Shown: positions 1-15,300 of the stretch, piece after piece
Layout: the number at the start of each line of letters is the position of its first letter
Position numbering within the stretch: position 1 is the stretch's first letter
NCBI GenBank assembly: GCA_012295275.1
Contig: CM022665.1
Span: 13,286,476 to 13,350,475, forward strand
Reading direction: 5' to 3'
Origin: Chrysomallon squamiferum
Taxonomy: Eukaryota; Mollusca; Gastropoda; Neomphalida; Peltospiridae
DNA: 64,000 nt
Program-made: the position numbers and the translations under genes
The notes under the pieces: generated by a model
Seen by the model: only the letters and a program-made list of their open reading frames with translations
Told to the model about the DNA's origin: nothing
Databases searched by the model: none

Positions 1-3000
1 AAGAAACACTATTCCATGTAATATTAAATCAGGACAAGGATCTAATAAAGTCTTAAACATAAATACCAAAGGTCATAACACATGGTCATGGACATTAAAT
101 AATATTCAGGCAAGATTACATTAAGAAAATACACATTCATGCACATTAAGACCAGACATGAGAAACAGTTCCACATATGGTCATGGATATGAATACCAGT
201 GTTCATAAACATAAGTTAACATATTTTCTTAATATCAAGAACAAAAGTCAAAACAAGTTTTCTGTCTAGACTAATAAATAATATTACTGTATTCCTTCTC
301 TAGGCTGAAATGATTTAAACTAATAATAGACAGCTAACATATGACTACTGAAATAATCTAGTCAAATGTTAGCTGTCCATAAAGTTGCATATTGTCTGGA
401 TAAATGTTATACATCTTATAGACTGTAAATTCCCACATGTTTGGATCTATCGTTTTTCAAATTTGCATGGGTACAGATATATTTCTGTTACAGAGTTGAT
501 ATGCCACATAGTTTTAACAGCTACCTATATCTTAAAAGTTAAAATCTTCATATTCAATAGCTATTATGTGGTTGAAATTGATCATAATAAATAGAGTGAA
601 CTTATTTTCTTTTTTATGATAAAAACTGTTTTTTCTTTTTTTAAAAATATCATAAAGATAGCTGGTGTGAAAAAAAAAATAATAATAATAAATAAATAAA
701 AAAAGAAAAAAGAGAAGCACATATCTAGCAGCAGTAAATTCCTAACTCAAGCCAATATTGCACAATAAACAAATTTTATATATGCTGCAATCTCTAACTA
801 GCAAGGCATTATCAAAATGGTTTCGGTGAAAATCACAGCTAGTAATATGTTATTCTTCTAAAAAAAACATGTTTTTTTTTATTACTGGATAACATGTTCT
901 ACTGCAGTTTCATTATTCATTAATTCATTATTATTAATCACATCAGCATGAACATATAATACTAAATAAACTGGCTGAAATCAAAAAGTCATCAGACATT
1001 TTGGCAGAAAAAATAAAGATATCTAATGCATTTAGTACTAAAACCTAATTCTTCAAGTTAATACAAACCCCAACAGCCTTTACAGACATTAGAATATCAA
1101 TAATTCATGTAACAAAACCAACCATTCTCCTGATCTGTTTTCTCAGGATCCTGAACATCTTTCTTTTTTTTTCTTTTTTTCTTAACTTGTGGCTTTGGAG
1201 CATCTTCAGTCCCATTGAATATTTCTGGAGACCTGTTAGTACAAGGGCTTGTTTCCTCTTCACCTGGCCCTTTCAAGTCACACTTTCTTCCTTGGTAATC
1301 CTTAGCAGCAGTTTTAATCGAGTCTGTCTCATCATAACCACTTTCATAGCCGCTGGTTGGCCGACTTTTACTCTTCTTCGATTTGCTTTCAATACAACAA
1401 CAGAATCCAAGCAAACTTTTAGCTGAGAAGCTGATGTTAGATAATTTGTGTGCAAACATTGACAAAACACTGGAAGCAAGTTAACAAATTTCACTAATTA
1501 ATATCATCATAATTGGTTCCCCCCCTTGTCATCTGTAAATTCTGTCAACTTTTCACAAAGCTAAACCAATATCAATAATTATACAATCCAATATTAATTT
1601 AATATGAATTATTATTAACCTCAGAAGTCAAGCATTAAGTCCACACAAATTAAATTTTCAGTATTTAAGTAAAGTGATCATTTGTGATCACATCTGTCTG
1701 TAAGGCATCCATTGTTCCAATGATGGGTCTCTGATGGAAATCCAGGAATTTTTTCAACAGTTAATGGTCCACAGATCCCGTTAAATGCAGTGAATGTTTA
1801 AGCAGCACACCACTCTATAACATTTACACTGTGAATACTCTCACACCACCAGCTCATTGATAATATTGCGGACATTATTGATTAGGCAAGGGAGATAATG
1901 TTCTTCTATTCAATATAACAACTGGTTCAATGGAATGTGACCAAAGGAAATCAATTTGATACAATGTGTAGGCAATAATTAATTATCCCTACATTTGAAA
2001 GAATTTAATAGACATTTACTTATACATATACCACATATAATTATGTGTGGGATGACATATGGAGTTCACTGAAATTCTTTAACTTTAAGGTATGCAATAT
2101 ATTAATAACATAAGTTAATAACATAAGTTTCAAATGAATGAACTATATAATAAATAATGCCGTATGTGAGTGAAATATTACAAAATATGCATATGCAGCA
2201 TTTTGTTCCTGTTTTTTTCAAAAACCTGTCACTAGAAGCTATTTATGCATGCAAAAGATTACTAATTTCACCTCTTCTTTTTCTCTCTAAAGAAAATAAT
2301 TTATATTTGGTTCCTACTTGAATAATAAGAGTATAAGGAAAACATACATACATTCAATTTGTTGAATTAAAAGAAAATTAACATAATTAATATTTGTCAT
2401 TGCAACATCCTAACAGATGTTTGTTAATCTCACATATAATAGGTTTAACAGCTATATTTAACAGAACTAATATCAACAAAACAAAACATGAAACTGAAAT
2501 GAAGTGGACATACTTCATAAAGATTTCAAACATAATACATAATAATGCTTCAGTAATGCTTAATGTTTAATATTTTCATCTAAAAAATGAATTGTAATAA
2601 TCACTTATACATGATCATTTTCGGTAACACACTCCTGAAGCAAAATAAAACATACCGAACAAACGTAATAATTTCTATGTTCAAACTTAAATATATAGTT
2701 ACGCTAGTTAGTAAATACATATAACAGAATTACAAGGAAAAAAGTATTTTTAGGAAATTTTCATCAACATTACAGTCAAAGCAGTTTCACACTGTTTAAT
2801 ATAAATGTCCAGTACACTGAATGTGAAAACATAAACAACAAAGGAGATGTTAAAAGGTGTAGAAAGAACTGTTCATGTTTGACCACCCAAGGTACCAGTT
2901 TTATAAGACAGTCACACATCAAATTTCTGTTATTGTTGCACTTATTTCACTACAAAAAAAACCCAACTTAAACCCACCAAAAAACTGTTTGGAAAAAAAA

Positions 3001-5449
3001 AAAATAAAATAAAATCTTCAACAAAAGTACTACTTAAAAGCATGGATATCAAAAATTCATTTTAACATTTGGATGTTTCATTTGATCCATGTTCCATTTA
3101 GCTGTTATCAAACAGATTAATGATGAAAGAAAGAAAAACTGCTTAGCTTTGTCATGCTTTGAATAAAACATGTTAATAAATCATTTCTTATAATGGTTAC
3201 CATAAAATGTGGATAGTTTTTTCTGAAAGGAACAAACCTTCATTTTGATGTCACAAAATGATGAAGCAATTTTTTCCTAAATTGTATTCAGGATGTCTAA
3301 AATCTATCTAGGACATATTCTCAGAAACAAAATGTAATAAATAATGGGTTTTTGCTTAAACCTTTTCATTTTTGCAACAATATTTTGTCAGAAAATACAG
3401 AGCTACAGATTACCACATATTAACATCCAAAAGAAATATTTTGGTAGGAAGTAAATCTCAAAAAATTTATTTTGTGCATTTATTGTAAAATGTACATGAA
3501 ATACAAGATTTAAATGCTGTTGCCTTATATCAGCCTATCTCATGATGATGTTAATCATCAGGGCCAGGGTCACTCAGCATCTGACTGTGATGCAGTATGC
3601 CTTTAGCCTGGTGACACAACAGTTGAATGACGATAACAATTGTTTTGTTTTTGCTGATCCACCAGTGTCAGCTCTAAAACCTAATCAAAATATACTAATC
3701 AGTGAAAAGAAAGTAGTCATTACCACCACTTAAATGCTGAGTGATCCAGTATAGCTATCCTATGCTGTGATTATCTTGCTCAGAGATCAAGCTGGGCCTT
3801 AGTGGTTAAGGGATTCGGGGGGATAATTCTTTTTGCAACATTTAGTGGAGTTAATTTCACATTTTCAACCAACAATACCATATATACACATGTTAGCAAA
3901 AGTCATTTTGCAGTGTTATTAAATTAAAAAATATTGATTAAGTATCTGTCTCTGAATATTTATCAACTTATTCAGTTTTATTTCAAAATATAGTGCACCA
4001 CCCTGATAAGGTGCTACCTTCAGAAAGTAAGTGATATACATACAAATATAGAAATATTTACATACACATACCGTGTATACTTGTGTACAAGGCGACCTTA
4101 TGTATAAGTCGATGTGTATTTTAAGACCAAAAATTGCGTCATTTTAGGTATTACCTGTGTATAAGTCGACTGTAGATTCCAGGCACCGTCACTATTTTTA
4201 GACCAGTGTGACAGTGCCATGAAGGCCTACATTGTACGTCTACTGTAACATAACTTGCACGAACATACCATAATAACGTAAATGCATGTATTACACGAGC
4301 TATAGCCTAAATCATTGCAAGACGCCGTAAGGCATAACGCCGTACTGACGGTTTTCTCGCTTTAAAATGTATTTTTATGTCATTAAACGGAAGAATATCA
4401 TGTTTTACATTCATATTTGGTTTTGTTATTTAATTTTTCAAAATTCTTTATACGATAAAATTATATTTTTGAAAAGCTGAAAGACCGCAATTATTTTAGA
4501 TGCATCCCGTAGCAAAAAATAGTCAAAATGGCCACTCTTCAGCAACAGCTACAAAAGCATTACCTATGTATAAGTCGACCCCCAAAATATTACCTTAATA
4601 TAGGTTCCCAAAAATTCGACTTATACACAAGTATATACGGTACTTACACATATATTTAACTAAATTTATTCAACACCATATCATAACCAACATTATTAAA
4701 TTCCATTTTTTTCAATTAGTTGGTTAAGATTTTTGAAATAAAAATATTTCAAGAAAAACAAAAGTAAAAAGTCACTTCATGTGTCCAAGTTAACTTGCTA
4801 AAGATAAAAATAAAATTAAAAAAATTAAAAAAAGAAAGAAAGAAAAGAAAATTAATTAATATACTAATTACTTATACATGTGGTAAATTTAATGAACTAC
4901 ACAATCTTCCTGTCTGTTGTGACCTTTTAATAATTACAATCTCGTTAAAACAGGTGGCAGTTGACCATTTATAATGTAATTTCATCCAATACATAGTTCA
5001 GTAGCAGATATTACTGATTACAAGGCAGAAAGATAATACCCTTAATTTAACATATGCTAGACTTATCCATTTTGTGAAAGTGTTCTGTAATTACATTTTT
5101 AACTGGTATATTCAAACTAAAACAGAAATGAATTACTGATTTCAACTACTGACAAATATTTGCATTTTTTCCAACATTAGAATTCCAGGACTGATGCACC
5201 TGAGACTTATTTATGTATATGAAGGTAGTGTGGAAGGTTTGTTAATTTATTTAATTTTATGTTTTGTTGTTGATAGTGTTATTCTGCTATTAATGATGAA
5301 TACAAATTTCTAAATAAAACAGTTTATTTTTTGTTCCTTCACTCCATTTTGAGGTGTTGTTTTTGGGGGGGTTTTGGTACTAATATTAAAAAAGAACATT
5401 TAGATATCCTTCTGTTACATACAATACTTAAATCATTCAATAAATTAGA

Positions 5450-5501
<52 letters not shown>

Positions 5502-7304
5502 TACAAAAATAATAAAATATAATTTCCAAACATTTTTTATTTAAAGTTTATATTTGGCAATATAAAAAAAAATATATATATACTTTGTTTTATTGTAGTC
5601 AGAATTATTGTTCTGTAATTATGACATCATCATGCATATTATCTAGGCAAAATAAAGCTATCAGCTATGATGACTGTGATGATATCATGATTCCATTATG
5701 CCAGTGGTTCCCAAACCTATGGTCACAGTCTAACTGAGGGTTGCAAGGCTGTTTCTGAAAATCATGGGGTGTCTTGGTAATAGCTACAGTTTAAAAATAT
5801 GACATGCTTAATTTGTATCTGTTTAAAATAAATTAGTGAAACAAAGAAAGTATTTTCTACATCCATTTGCTTAAAGTATATTCCATCTCACACAAGAACC
5901 AAATAATAAAAAATATATATATAAATAAAACCCCTAATTCTTCATAATTCTAGGATTTGTTTTGTTTTTAGGACAAATCAGGGCTCAGAAAAAAAATCAG
6001 AAACTTCATACAGATTAAAAGTTAATTAAAAGAAGTTATAAAACAGAAAATAAATCATCTAAGTTGCCTTGAAACATAATTGTTTTCACTTGTAGATCTT
6101 AAGATAAATACTAATATAAAAACAACTAAAATAATCCTCTTTTCTGTTTTCTAGATTTAAAAATCTGATTTGACTGAATAGAGAGATGCATTACAAATTC
6201 AAATAAATATCAAAGTGTAAGGGTGAAAAAGACAATATTATTTGTAAAGACAAATTTCCAGTAGGAAATCTTTACAAATTCCTTTATTTTCACTTTTATT
6301 AATTCCTTATACATTTTTATATCGTTGAGCAGAACATTAATCAGTCAATAAATCAATATTATATAGCTTTTGTTTGAACTTAATCTCAGCAGGCCAGTTT
6401 TATCACCTTTGCAATAAATCATTTTTATGGATGTTATCTTACAAATGCTTGTAGACATGCTGACTAGGCAGAGAGATGCTGAGGTTCCAAAAACACTACA
6501 ACAAAATAATCTCAGTCAGAGTGTGCTCCAACTCAGTGGTACATGTTTTGTATGAGAAATAGTTTTTGTAGGATTGGCTTTCCTCAATACTTGAATTTCT
6601 CTTTCTAAACATTAATGCAAGAATGTATTTTCCTATATTTGGGTAAGCTGCAAATTAAAGCTCCATCACTTTTAACTTGATACCAGAAAGATTATCATAG
6701 TGTAACAGGTAGTAAAGGTTTCTTCTTACATATTAATGTAATCTTACTTATTCACAGAAATGACACTCATATAACACTTAATAATTATGTGCTACTCATT
6801 TATTTAACTTTGGAAAAAACTCATTTTAATCAGCACTGGAGTATAGCTTAATATAAGAGTTCATAAGACAATGTTAACTTATGTTTCATCAAATATTTCT
6901 AAAATTTTGTCAAACTAAAAACAAAACTTTGCAATTTATGGTTTTTTTTTTTTTAATATCTTTAATTATGAACTTATCTCATTTATAGCTACATATATAC
7001 TGCGATATACTGATGGGAAAATGTGTTGATGGAAAGATGTTAATATTCCACCATCATTTAAGCTATTTAAGTTATTCAAATAAACATTTTATTATTAATT
7101 AAAATACTGACATTTTCAAACACCATACTGTAATATGTGTTTTCTGTCAGAACCCCCCCACCTGTGTTTTTGCTTCAAGACTAATGTGTATATTAAAAAG
7201 GATGCAATAATAATAACCCTTCATGCCTGCAGGAAGATGTATTTATTTGATTGTTAGCTACTTACAGTAATAGAAGCTGATAGTAGTTAGTTTCATTTAT
7301 CAAA

Positions 7305-7345
<41 letters not shown>

Positions 7346-8412
7346 CATCATCATCATCATCAGTAAGAATTTTTTTTATATTATGTGTATTTGTAATATA
7401 ATCTTGAATGTTTGTGTTGTTTTTATTTAGTTTTCTGAGCAAAAGACAATCTACATAACAACAGTAAGAACTTAATGTGAACATTATTAATAATGTATAA
7501 CAGCATAAATGAATCATAAATAAACATGATTTTATAAGGATTTGTTTTTTTAATAGAAAGTGATGAATAACAGACAGACAAACTGACAAAAAAACCATAA
7601 AAATGAAGTCACAGGTGGTGCACAAAATACTGTATTTAATTATTGATTTAGTTTTATTTATTCAATTTTTCAGTCTGTATCAGTGGTTTTAAAAATATTT
7701 ACAAATAACAATAGATATGACATCCTTCATAAAAATTTGATTATTTGATATTTAAAAATTACAGTTCAAAATGATGCAATATATTTATGCAAAATTATAC
7801 ATACAAATCAATTTAAAAAAACAAAAACACATGATTAAGATCTGATATCAAATACATTTTTGTCTTTTTTATAATATTTTAAGTCAATCAGCAGTAAGGA
7901 ATATTTTATATGGGCTATTCCATGTCAGCTCTGTACATTGTATGGCTTTTTTAGCATTGTGTCCCTCAGAATTCTATTACAAAATCTTCTATACATGCCT
8001 AAAATTTTGTAGGTTTTCAAAAGAATAAAATTATGTGATACTGCCAAAGTGACCAATCATTTGTTTCATCAGTTATACATAGTCATTCAATAGCATTACC
8101 AGTAAAAGATCAGCATCTGTTTCTTTTTGCATGTTGTAATCAGTCAGCTGTTTTGTTAATTTAACCATCGATTTTTCACCATAGTTTCTTAATTTTCTTT
8201 GTGCCTTGCAATAATCATGATTCTGAATGTACAGCATTCATGTAAAAAAATAAATATATGAAAGAAGAATGACATTGTAAAATAATAATAATAATAATGA
8301 TAATGATGATGATGACAATAATAATTATTATCATTATTATTATGTTAATAACAATAAATAAATAAATAACACAACTCTCTGAATTCAAAATCAAAACAAA
8401 ACATCAATGATA

Positions 8413-8453
<41 letters not shown>

Positions 8454-9270
8454 AGAAAAATGAAAAACAGAAAGCACAGAAAGTTAAAATTTTTAAAACA
8501 ACAGCATGCTTACCTAATTTGTTCTTTTTTGCAGGAGGCTTGTCAATGCATGGGAATCCTCCACATTCAGAAAAACACAGGGACTTGTTGAGGTACAGGA
8601 AGAAAATAAGAAGCACCACCAAAAAGGCAGCAATTGCACCTAGAAAGGCCACCGCCTCTATGGGAACTGAAACAATTCAACACATACTTTTAAATATATA
8701 TTAATATATTAATAAGTCATCTTATTTATTTATTCGTTCATTCATTTATCCAATTACTCAGTTTTCACTTATTAATAATTATCTTTATTTAATGAAATAA
8801 ATACATTCAAAATGGCTAGAAACAGGCCTAATTAAAGCTATAAGAAACATTTAACATAAACCTTTATTACATCAATTAACTAAATTTTAAAAGTTAATCA
8901 AGTTAAGTAAGGAGCATAATCAGAAATGTGGCAATTCCCTTAGAACAGGCCTCTATATCTGATGGATCCAAAATAATTATGTATACCCCATTATTATCTA
9001 AAGATTCACATGTATACTTCCACTGTGAAAGATTCCAAATAATTAAATGTTATTGGATTAACATCCTTTCAGTTTTGTGTTTTTGTTTTTACATCTAAAT
9101 ACAAACCTGCCTACATTTTTGTATTTTAAAAACCATGTACTTAAATATAAAAATGTGTCTATGTCAAAGAGGAAATGTGAATATTATGCATTTTTGTCAG
9201 TGACTGTATATTTATTGCTTTATGATATTTCTATATGAATGTGGGCATATAATGGTGGATAAAGGGTGTA

Positions 9271-9321
<51 letters not shown>

Positions 9322-12300
9322 GTGCAATATAGAATTCCCCAAAGGAAAAGTTTAAAACATATTTTATTTTATATTTTTTAAATTTATAACTGTGGACAGC
9401 TAATTACTGCTGTTTGTCAAATGACCCTAAGTTCTATATCTGGAAATGGTTATATCTGGTTACTTTTTTTAATCTGTACTTAACTATTATAACAATACTA
9501 CCTCAATCTTTCTAGTAACTGCAATAAAATAATTTGTGCTTGTTAATAAAAGACAATGTAAAATAATTAAGGGCATATTTCCCCCCTAGCTAAACCACAT
9601 TTGTAAATAAGTACTATGATTAGATTTATGAAGAACAGTTGAGTTATAAAATAAAAACAAATAAATGTGACTGATCAGAACTAAAGCTACTTACCTCAAA
9701 ATAATGATTTGTAAACCTGAAGATTGTATCTAGCAATCATACAACAAATTAAGTATGCTTGTTATGGGAACAACCTCTGATTTCATCAGAATGTTGTTCC
9801 CACAACAGGATAATCTAAATACTAAAACATATATTCTATTCATGTAAACAGATATTTGTTTTTTAAATCTGTTAAAAAACCACTTTAATCCTTCTGTAGT
9901 CCATTCCAATCCTTTTACATACAGATGCAAACAAGTTAACCACTGCAAATAATAACATAGGTAACTATCCTACAATATATACAAAACTAGTATTAAGAAA
10001 TAATGATAAACCAACCTTCCCGGACATGCAAATACATTTTTGAAAAATTCAGTCCAGCAGGTCAAACATTATTGGATGAATACATTTATACAAAGACGTC
10101 CTTCTGACCATGGTCCAGTAGTTTGCAACAACACATTACAATGAAATTTTTGTCCAAGGCAACAAATGCAAATATATGCACAGTAATCAGAATTGTTCAC
10201 AACAATGGATCAGAAAATGTATAGTTATTAAAATTACGTTCTTCTTGCAATCACACTTACATGACCACTGAATTTTCAGCCAACACCTGTTGCTTACCAT
10301 GCATTACTATACATAACATAACTATTGATTACACATGTGTGTATGTATTAATGTTATGGTGTGTATATACCTGTTTAAATGTGTCTAGAGGTAGATATAT
10401 ACAAATACAAGAGAATGTAAAATGCATAAATACATTTTCACACAAATGATGATAAAAAATAAATAAAAAATAAAAATACTTTTCAGTTCCTGTACTGGCT
10501 ATCAATTAAATATAATTATAAACAGAGAAAAAATTATACATTTTAAATATGTATTCAGTAAAAAAAATTAACAGATGTGTTTATGAACAAATTCAGTAAT
10601 TGAATTTCATAACATATCAAACTTTTGTGCGTATTTAATTCTTCTGCATTTCTGGTTCACCTTTAATATCAATTGATGTTTTCAAACTTTTATGATCCAT
10701 CTCTTTATGAAAGCCAAGTTTAAATCAATAGTGTGAATTAATAATCTATGTGCAGTGTTTTCATTACAATGGTGCACAGTTTCAAAAGATACAAAAGTCA
10801 CCATATTTAAACAGATGCTAAATTTCAAAATGATTTAATATATTTATAAAACCGTCCATGAAATTCATAAATAATTTATAACAGAACATTGTTTACAGAA
10901 ATGCAAGATAAATAATGTATAGCAAGATGCCGCATATAAAATGATCAGGATGTTGTTCTCTATTTTATAGATCAGGGATAAAGTATTTCAGATATGATGG
11001 ATTGAAGGTTCAATCCTCCATAAATGTCCTTTTCTGGTATTTTCATACAACTGATGTATCAAAGGAATGTAATGACAAAGTGTTTGTTAATTACTGTTAT
11101 GTAATAAGAAGATTGGAATCATTTTCTTCTCCTAGTATACATTTAAACAACAACAATAAAAGTCATATGTTTGAGAGACTGTTGTAAGTATTAAACAGGT
11201 CTGAGGTGTCACAAATCAGATCTTAGTTAAAATGTAAAGCAAAAATATAATATGAAAACTATTTCTTAGAAAAATAATATTTGAAAATATTTCGAAATGT
11301 TACATTTTCTAAGAAAATTAAATTTAGAAAAAGTCAGAGCTACTCTTACTTTTTTTTGTGTTAGACTTTTGTAAATTCGTATCACAATAAAATTTAAATG
11401 TTTTAAATTTTATTTTTTTATGGCATGCTGAATCACTTTTCATTTTCAACACTATGACTATACTGAAAGTTGAAATCTGAGAAAAAACAAAGTTTAAAAA
11501 AAAAACCATCTTAAGCTAACACTTGGAGATTATTAAAACTAGGAAGAAAAAATTAAACTCAAGTTATATTAGATAATTAAATCTAAAAATTATTTTAACC
11601 AGAATAATAAACATTATGTAGTTATATTAGGAAAATGTTTTAAATAAATAAATACACAAATGAAAACAACAATAAATATTAATTTATTAAATTTTAAATT
11701 AGAGTATCTAGTTAACATGCATATCAAATTGAGTCAAATTTGTCTTAACTCAATATCTAAGATAAAATGAAAAATATCCTGTAAACCGATGTAGGAAAAT
11801 TACCTGTTTTATGTGAGATCAAGACCAAACCTTTTGTTTTTTCTGATATACTAAGTCTAAAACAGCCATTTTACTGCCATAGAAATAACTCAACCTAATA
11901 TATAAGACAAAATTATTATTTTGTTTTCAGCTGCAGAAAAGAAACTACAAACTAGAGAAGTAAAATGAATAGGATGCATTGTAAGTTGAAACAGTTCACA
12001 TAAATTGATTACATCAATGAAAATAGGGGAAACTGGGGACCAATGAGCCATGGGAGCCTTTGAGCCATGCCATAAACTCCTAACTGCAAAATGGTAGTGA
12101 CATCTATCCACCATCAATGTAACTACTGTACATGTGACCTGCACCCATATTGTTTAGACAGCATTGGTTTTTGACTACTGTGAGTAATTTTGTTGTGTTT
12201 TGGTTACAGTTTGATACTGAGGTAATAATACATATTTCATGGATCCTGTAATTTCTTTTGACTTCTAAATACAGATTTAGTTGATCAGCCATGCTGTTCT

Positions 12301-15300
12301 CTGATACACTGGGCTAACATAACAGAAGTGCTGTTGGGGACCAATGAGCCATTTTCTGTGGGGTCTGATGAGCCACACCTGTGAGAAACCACATCGCAAC
12401 TGAGAAGAGCAGCAGAAAGGACAGATGCACACCAAGATATTAAATCCACAATGAGCCCTCACGGACTGTTACATAAATATCTCCCATAACGATGTTTTTG
12501 AAGACAACCTACCAAACTGTATATTTTCACTGAGCATTGCCATCTGGCCTGCGAGACAGCAAAATAAAAGTAAATAAAATAAAGACAGTTGACACAGCTA
12601 TTTTTTTTATTCAAGTCATACTTGTTTAAATTTTAAGGTGTCTGGAAGGCACTCATTGAATCAATAGTGCCTGCACCTGTTAAAAGTGAATTAACTGTTT
12701 ACATAAAATACACATTTTGAAATCTTTTTTGTTCTCATTTCATCTTCTGGCCCTCATGCTCTTCCTATAAGATCCATCCAACCCCGGTTTTAAAAAGTTT
12801 GCCCACCCCTGCTCTATAAGCATCAACAGTTTTTCTATCAACTTATGACGGTTTGGGTGAATGGGCTAAATATCTTAAAAATGGCTCATCAGTCCCCAGT
12901 TTACCCTAGCAATTAATTTCTGTTCACTAATCATAATCACCTTATGCAGAAGTGTAATTCCCATATTAAATTTTAAAATTTCTGTTCCTAAAATATTGTA
13001 AATTTATTATGTTATTTGGTTCAATACATTGTGAACTGTTTGTTTATATTTTGGTAAATATTAATGTTGCTGTTATATTTAAATAAAATAAAATGAAGCA
13101 AGGAAAATAAATAAACTGAAGAAAAAAAAATAGTAAGGAAATGAAATATAAATTATGAAAATAAATTTTTAAAATTATCTTTATGTTCACTGCTATGGTC
13201 ATCTGCAGCAGGAGTTGTTTATAAATATACCAAATAAAAACATTCATTTCAGCATTAAAGAAAAATTGAGAGAGCTGTGTCAGTATACACAAGCTGCTGC
13301 AAATTCGATTATTTGAATAATTATTCAGAACAAAACACATAAGAAGCTCAGTAAAAATCAATATCTTACAAATGGACTGAGTTATCTCCTGTTCCAACCA
13401 GTGGCTTGTACAGGAAACAATGTATTTTAAAGGACATAACTGTGGACAGCTAATTACTGCTGTTTGTCAAATGACCCTAAGTTCTATATCTGAAAATGGT
13501 TATATCTGGTTACTTTTTTTAAATCTGTACTTAACTATTATAACAATACTACAATAGTAACTGCAATAAAAAAAAAATGTGTGATTGTTAATAAAAGACA
13601 ATGTAAAATAGTCCCACTTCAATAAAACATCCAAGAGACCCAGAATTTACATTTAGATTATTGGTTTATCAAGGTTTATCATCTCAAAATTTGACATATT
13701 TAAGTAATGTTTAAATAACTTATTTTCATCACTCTTAAATATTTACCTATTTGGAACAAAATATTTTTTATGTGTATTTAATATTTAATGTCTCAACCAA
13801 CAGTAATAACATATGCAGTGGTACCTTGACTTACGGGTTTAATTTGTTCTGTGACTGAGCTCGTAACTCAATTTGCTTGTATATCAAATCAATTTTCATA
13901 ACTTAAAGTAATTGAAATACAATTAAGCCGTTCCAGCCATCCAAAAACCATCAATTGTTTTTTTGTTGTTTTTTTGTTAACTTTTTTTGAATCAGAAAAA
14001 TGTATTTATAAATGACAAATATTGTATTAAAACAAAATAAAAGAATGTAAAGAAATAAATTGGTTTTGTAGTGTATTTATCTTGGACATCAGACAAATTA
14101 TTTTAACACCTTTGGCTGGAATTACAGCCTTTATCAACTGCTTCTGCTTCAGTATGATACATATCATAGATGTACTATGCACTTACTGCCTAGGCAAGTC
14201 GACTACATGCACACCTCACTCATGTTTTTCTATGAATTCAAGTTTTAATTCATTGGACATCATCCGCTTCTTCTTCTCAGCACTGTCCTTTGCACTCACT
14301 TTCTTAGGATCCATGGTCATAAAAAGAAATTTGGCAAAATACTGCACAAAACGCGAGCACAACACAACAGAGATGCTTCTGCAGTGAGGTAACCACTTCA
14401 AGAAAACAAGTGAGATGCTGTTTGTTGCACCAACTAGCAGCAGCGTATGTGAAGCTCGTAACTCAGATTTTGGCTCACAAGTGGGGTTTGCAAATTACTG
14501 ATAATATCAATACCGGTAAAACACTGACAGATATTCTCGATACCAGATTTCACTGGTTTTAGTTAGTTTGTCCACAGGAAAAGGGGCTTTTGTGGACACT
14601 GTTTTCTTTTATAACTACTCATTTTTTTATTATTTGACACTCATCTGACAACATTATTCATTATCCTCCTTTTCCTACATGTCTTCAGAAGAAATGGTGA
14701 AATGATCCTTTATAGAACTTACAATGGGTACAAAAGGTATATAAGAAATGTACATGCATTAAAAAACCAAGAAGAAATGTGGATGCAAATTTTATAAAAA
14801 GGAAACAAGGAAAATGTACATCACATGTTTTGCAACTTTTGAAAAGTTCTGATTCATTCCTTGATACTCAAGAAGTATGACATTAAAAAACACAAAACAT
14901 CTAGGGTCTTGGGCGACAATTGTGAAGCAGGAGCCAATCCCTTATCACTAGTCACCAAAATGACTTAGGATGGCATACATGTCAGCAATCAAACAGGTAA
15001 ACGCGGAACTTTAAACAGACAAGCATTGAACTCACATCTGAAGGCATGCTAGCAGCACCCGAGTAATTAACATAATCTTATGTTAACAACTAACATATCT
15101 CTCAACATAACTCGTTAAAATTTAGAAAACCAGTATTGGTGCTTCAGTAACGGTATTACCCATCAATTACTAAAACCAGTATTTACCAGTATTTAAATAC
15201 CATTTTTTGAACCTTACTCACAACTCAAACAAAAAAATCTACCAGTCAACTGCTCGTAACTCGAAAAACTTGTAAGTTGGGGCATTTGTAAGTCGAGGTA

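Larger units (their letters stand above)
1423..8513. other. SYT-like intron
   Basis: No exon is recognisable. It contains the MITE at 4069-4642, TAA microsatellites at 5450-5500, 7308-7362 and 8281-8345, and an AAAT tract at 8415-8453. An alternative SYT exon could hide here, as SYT14 linkers are poorly conserved. Confidence 0.6.

Noticed and set aside
10985-11021. GGTTCAATCC, a possible tRNA B box
   Set aside because: No cloverleaf stems or A box at the right distance upstream.
11890-12462. Three minus-strand ORFs in the TA-flanked MITE region
   Set aside because: No transposase motif could be seen; they contain translated copies of the end motif, so they are chance frames.
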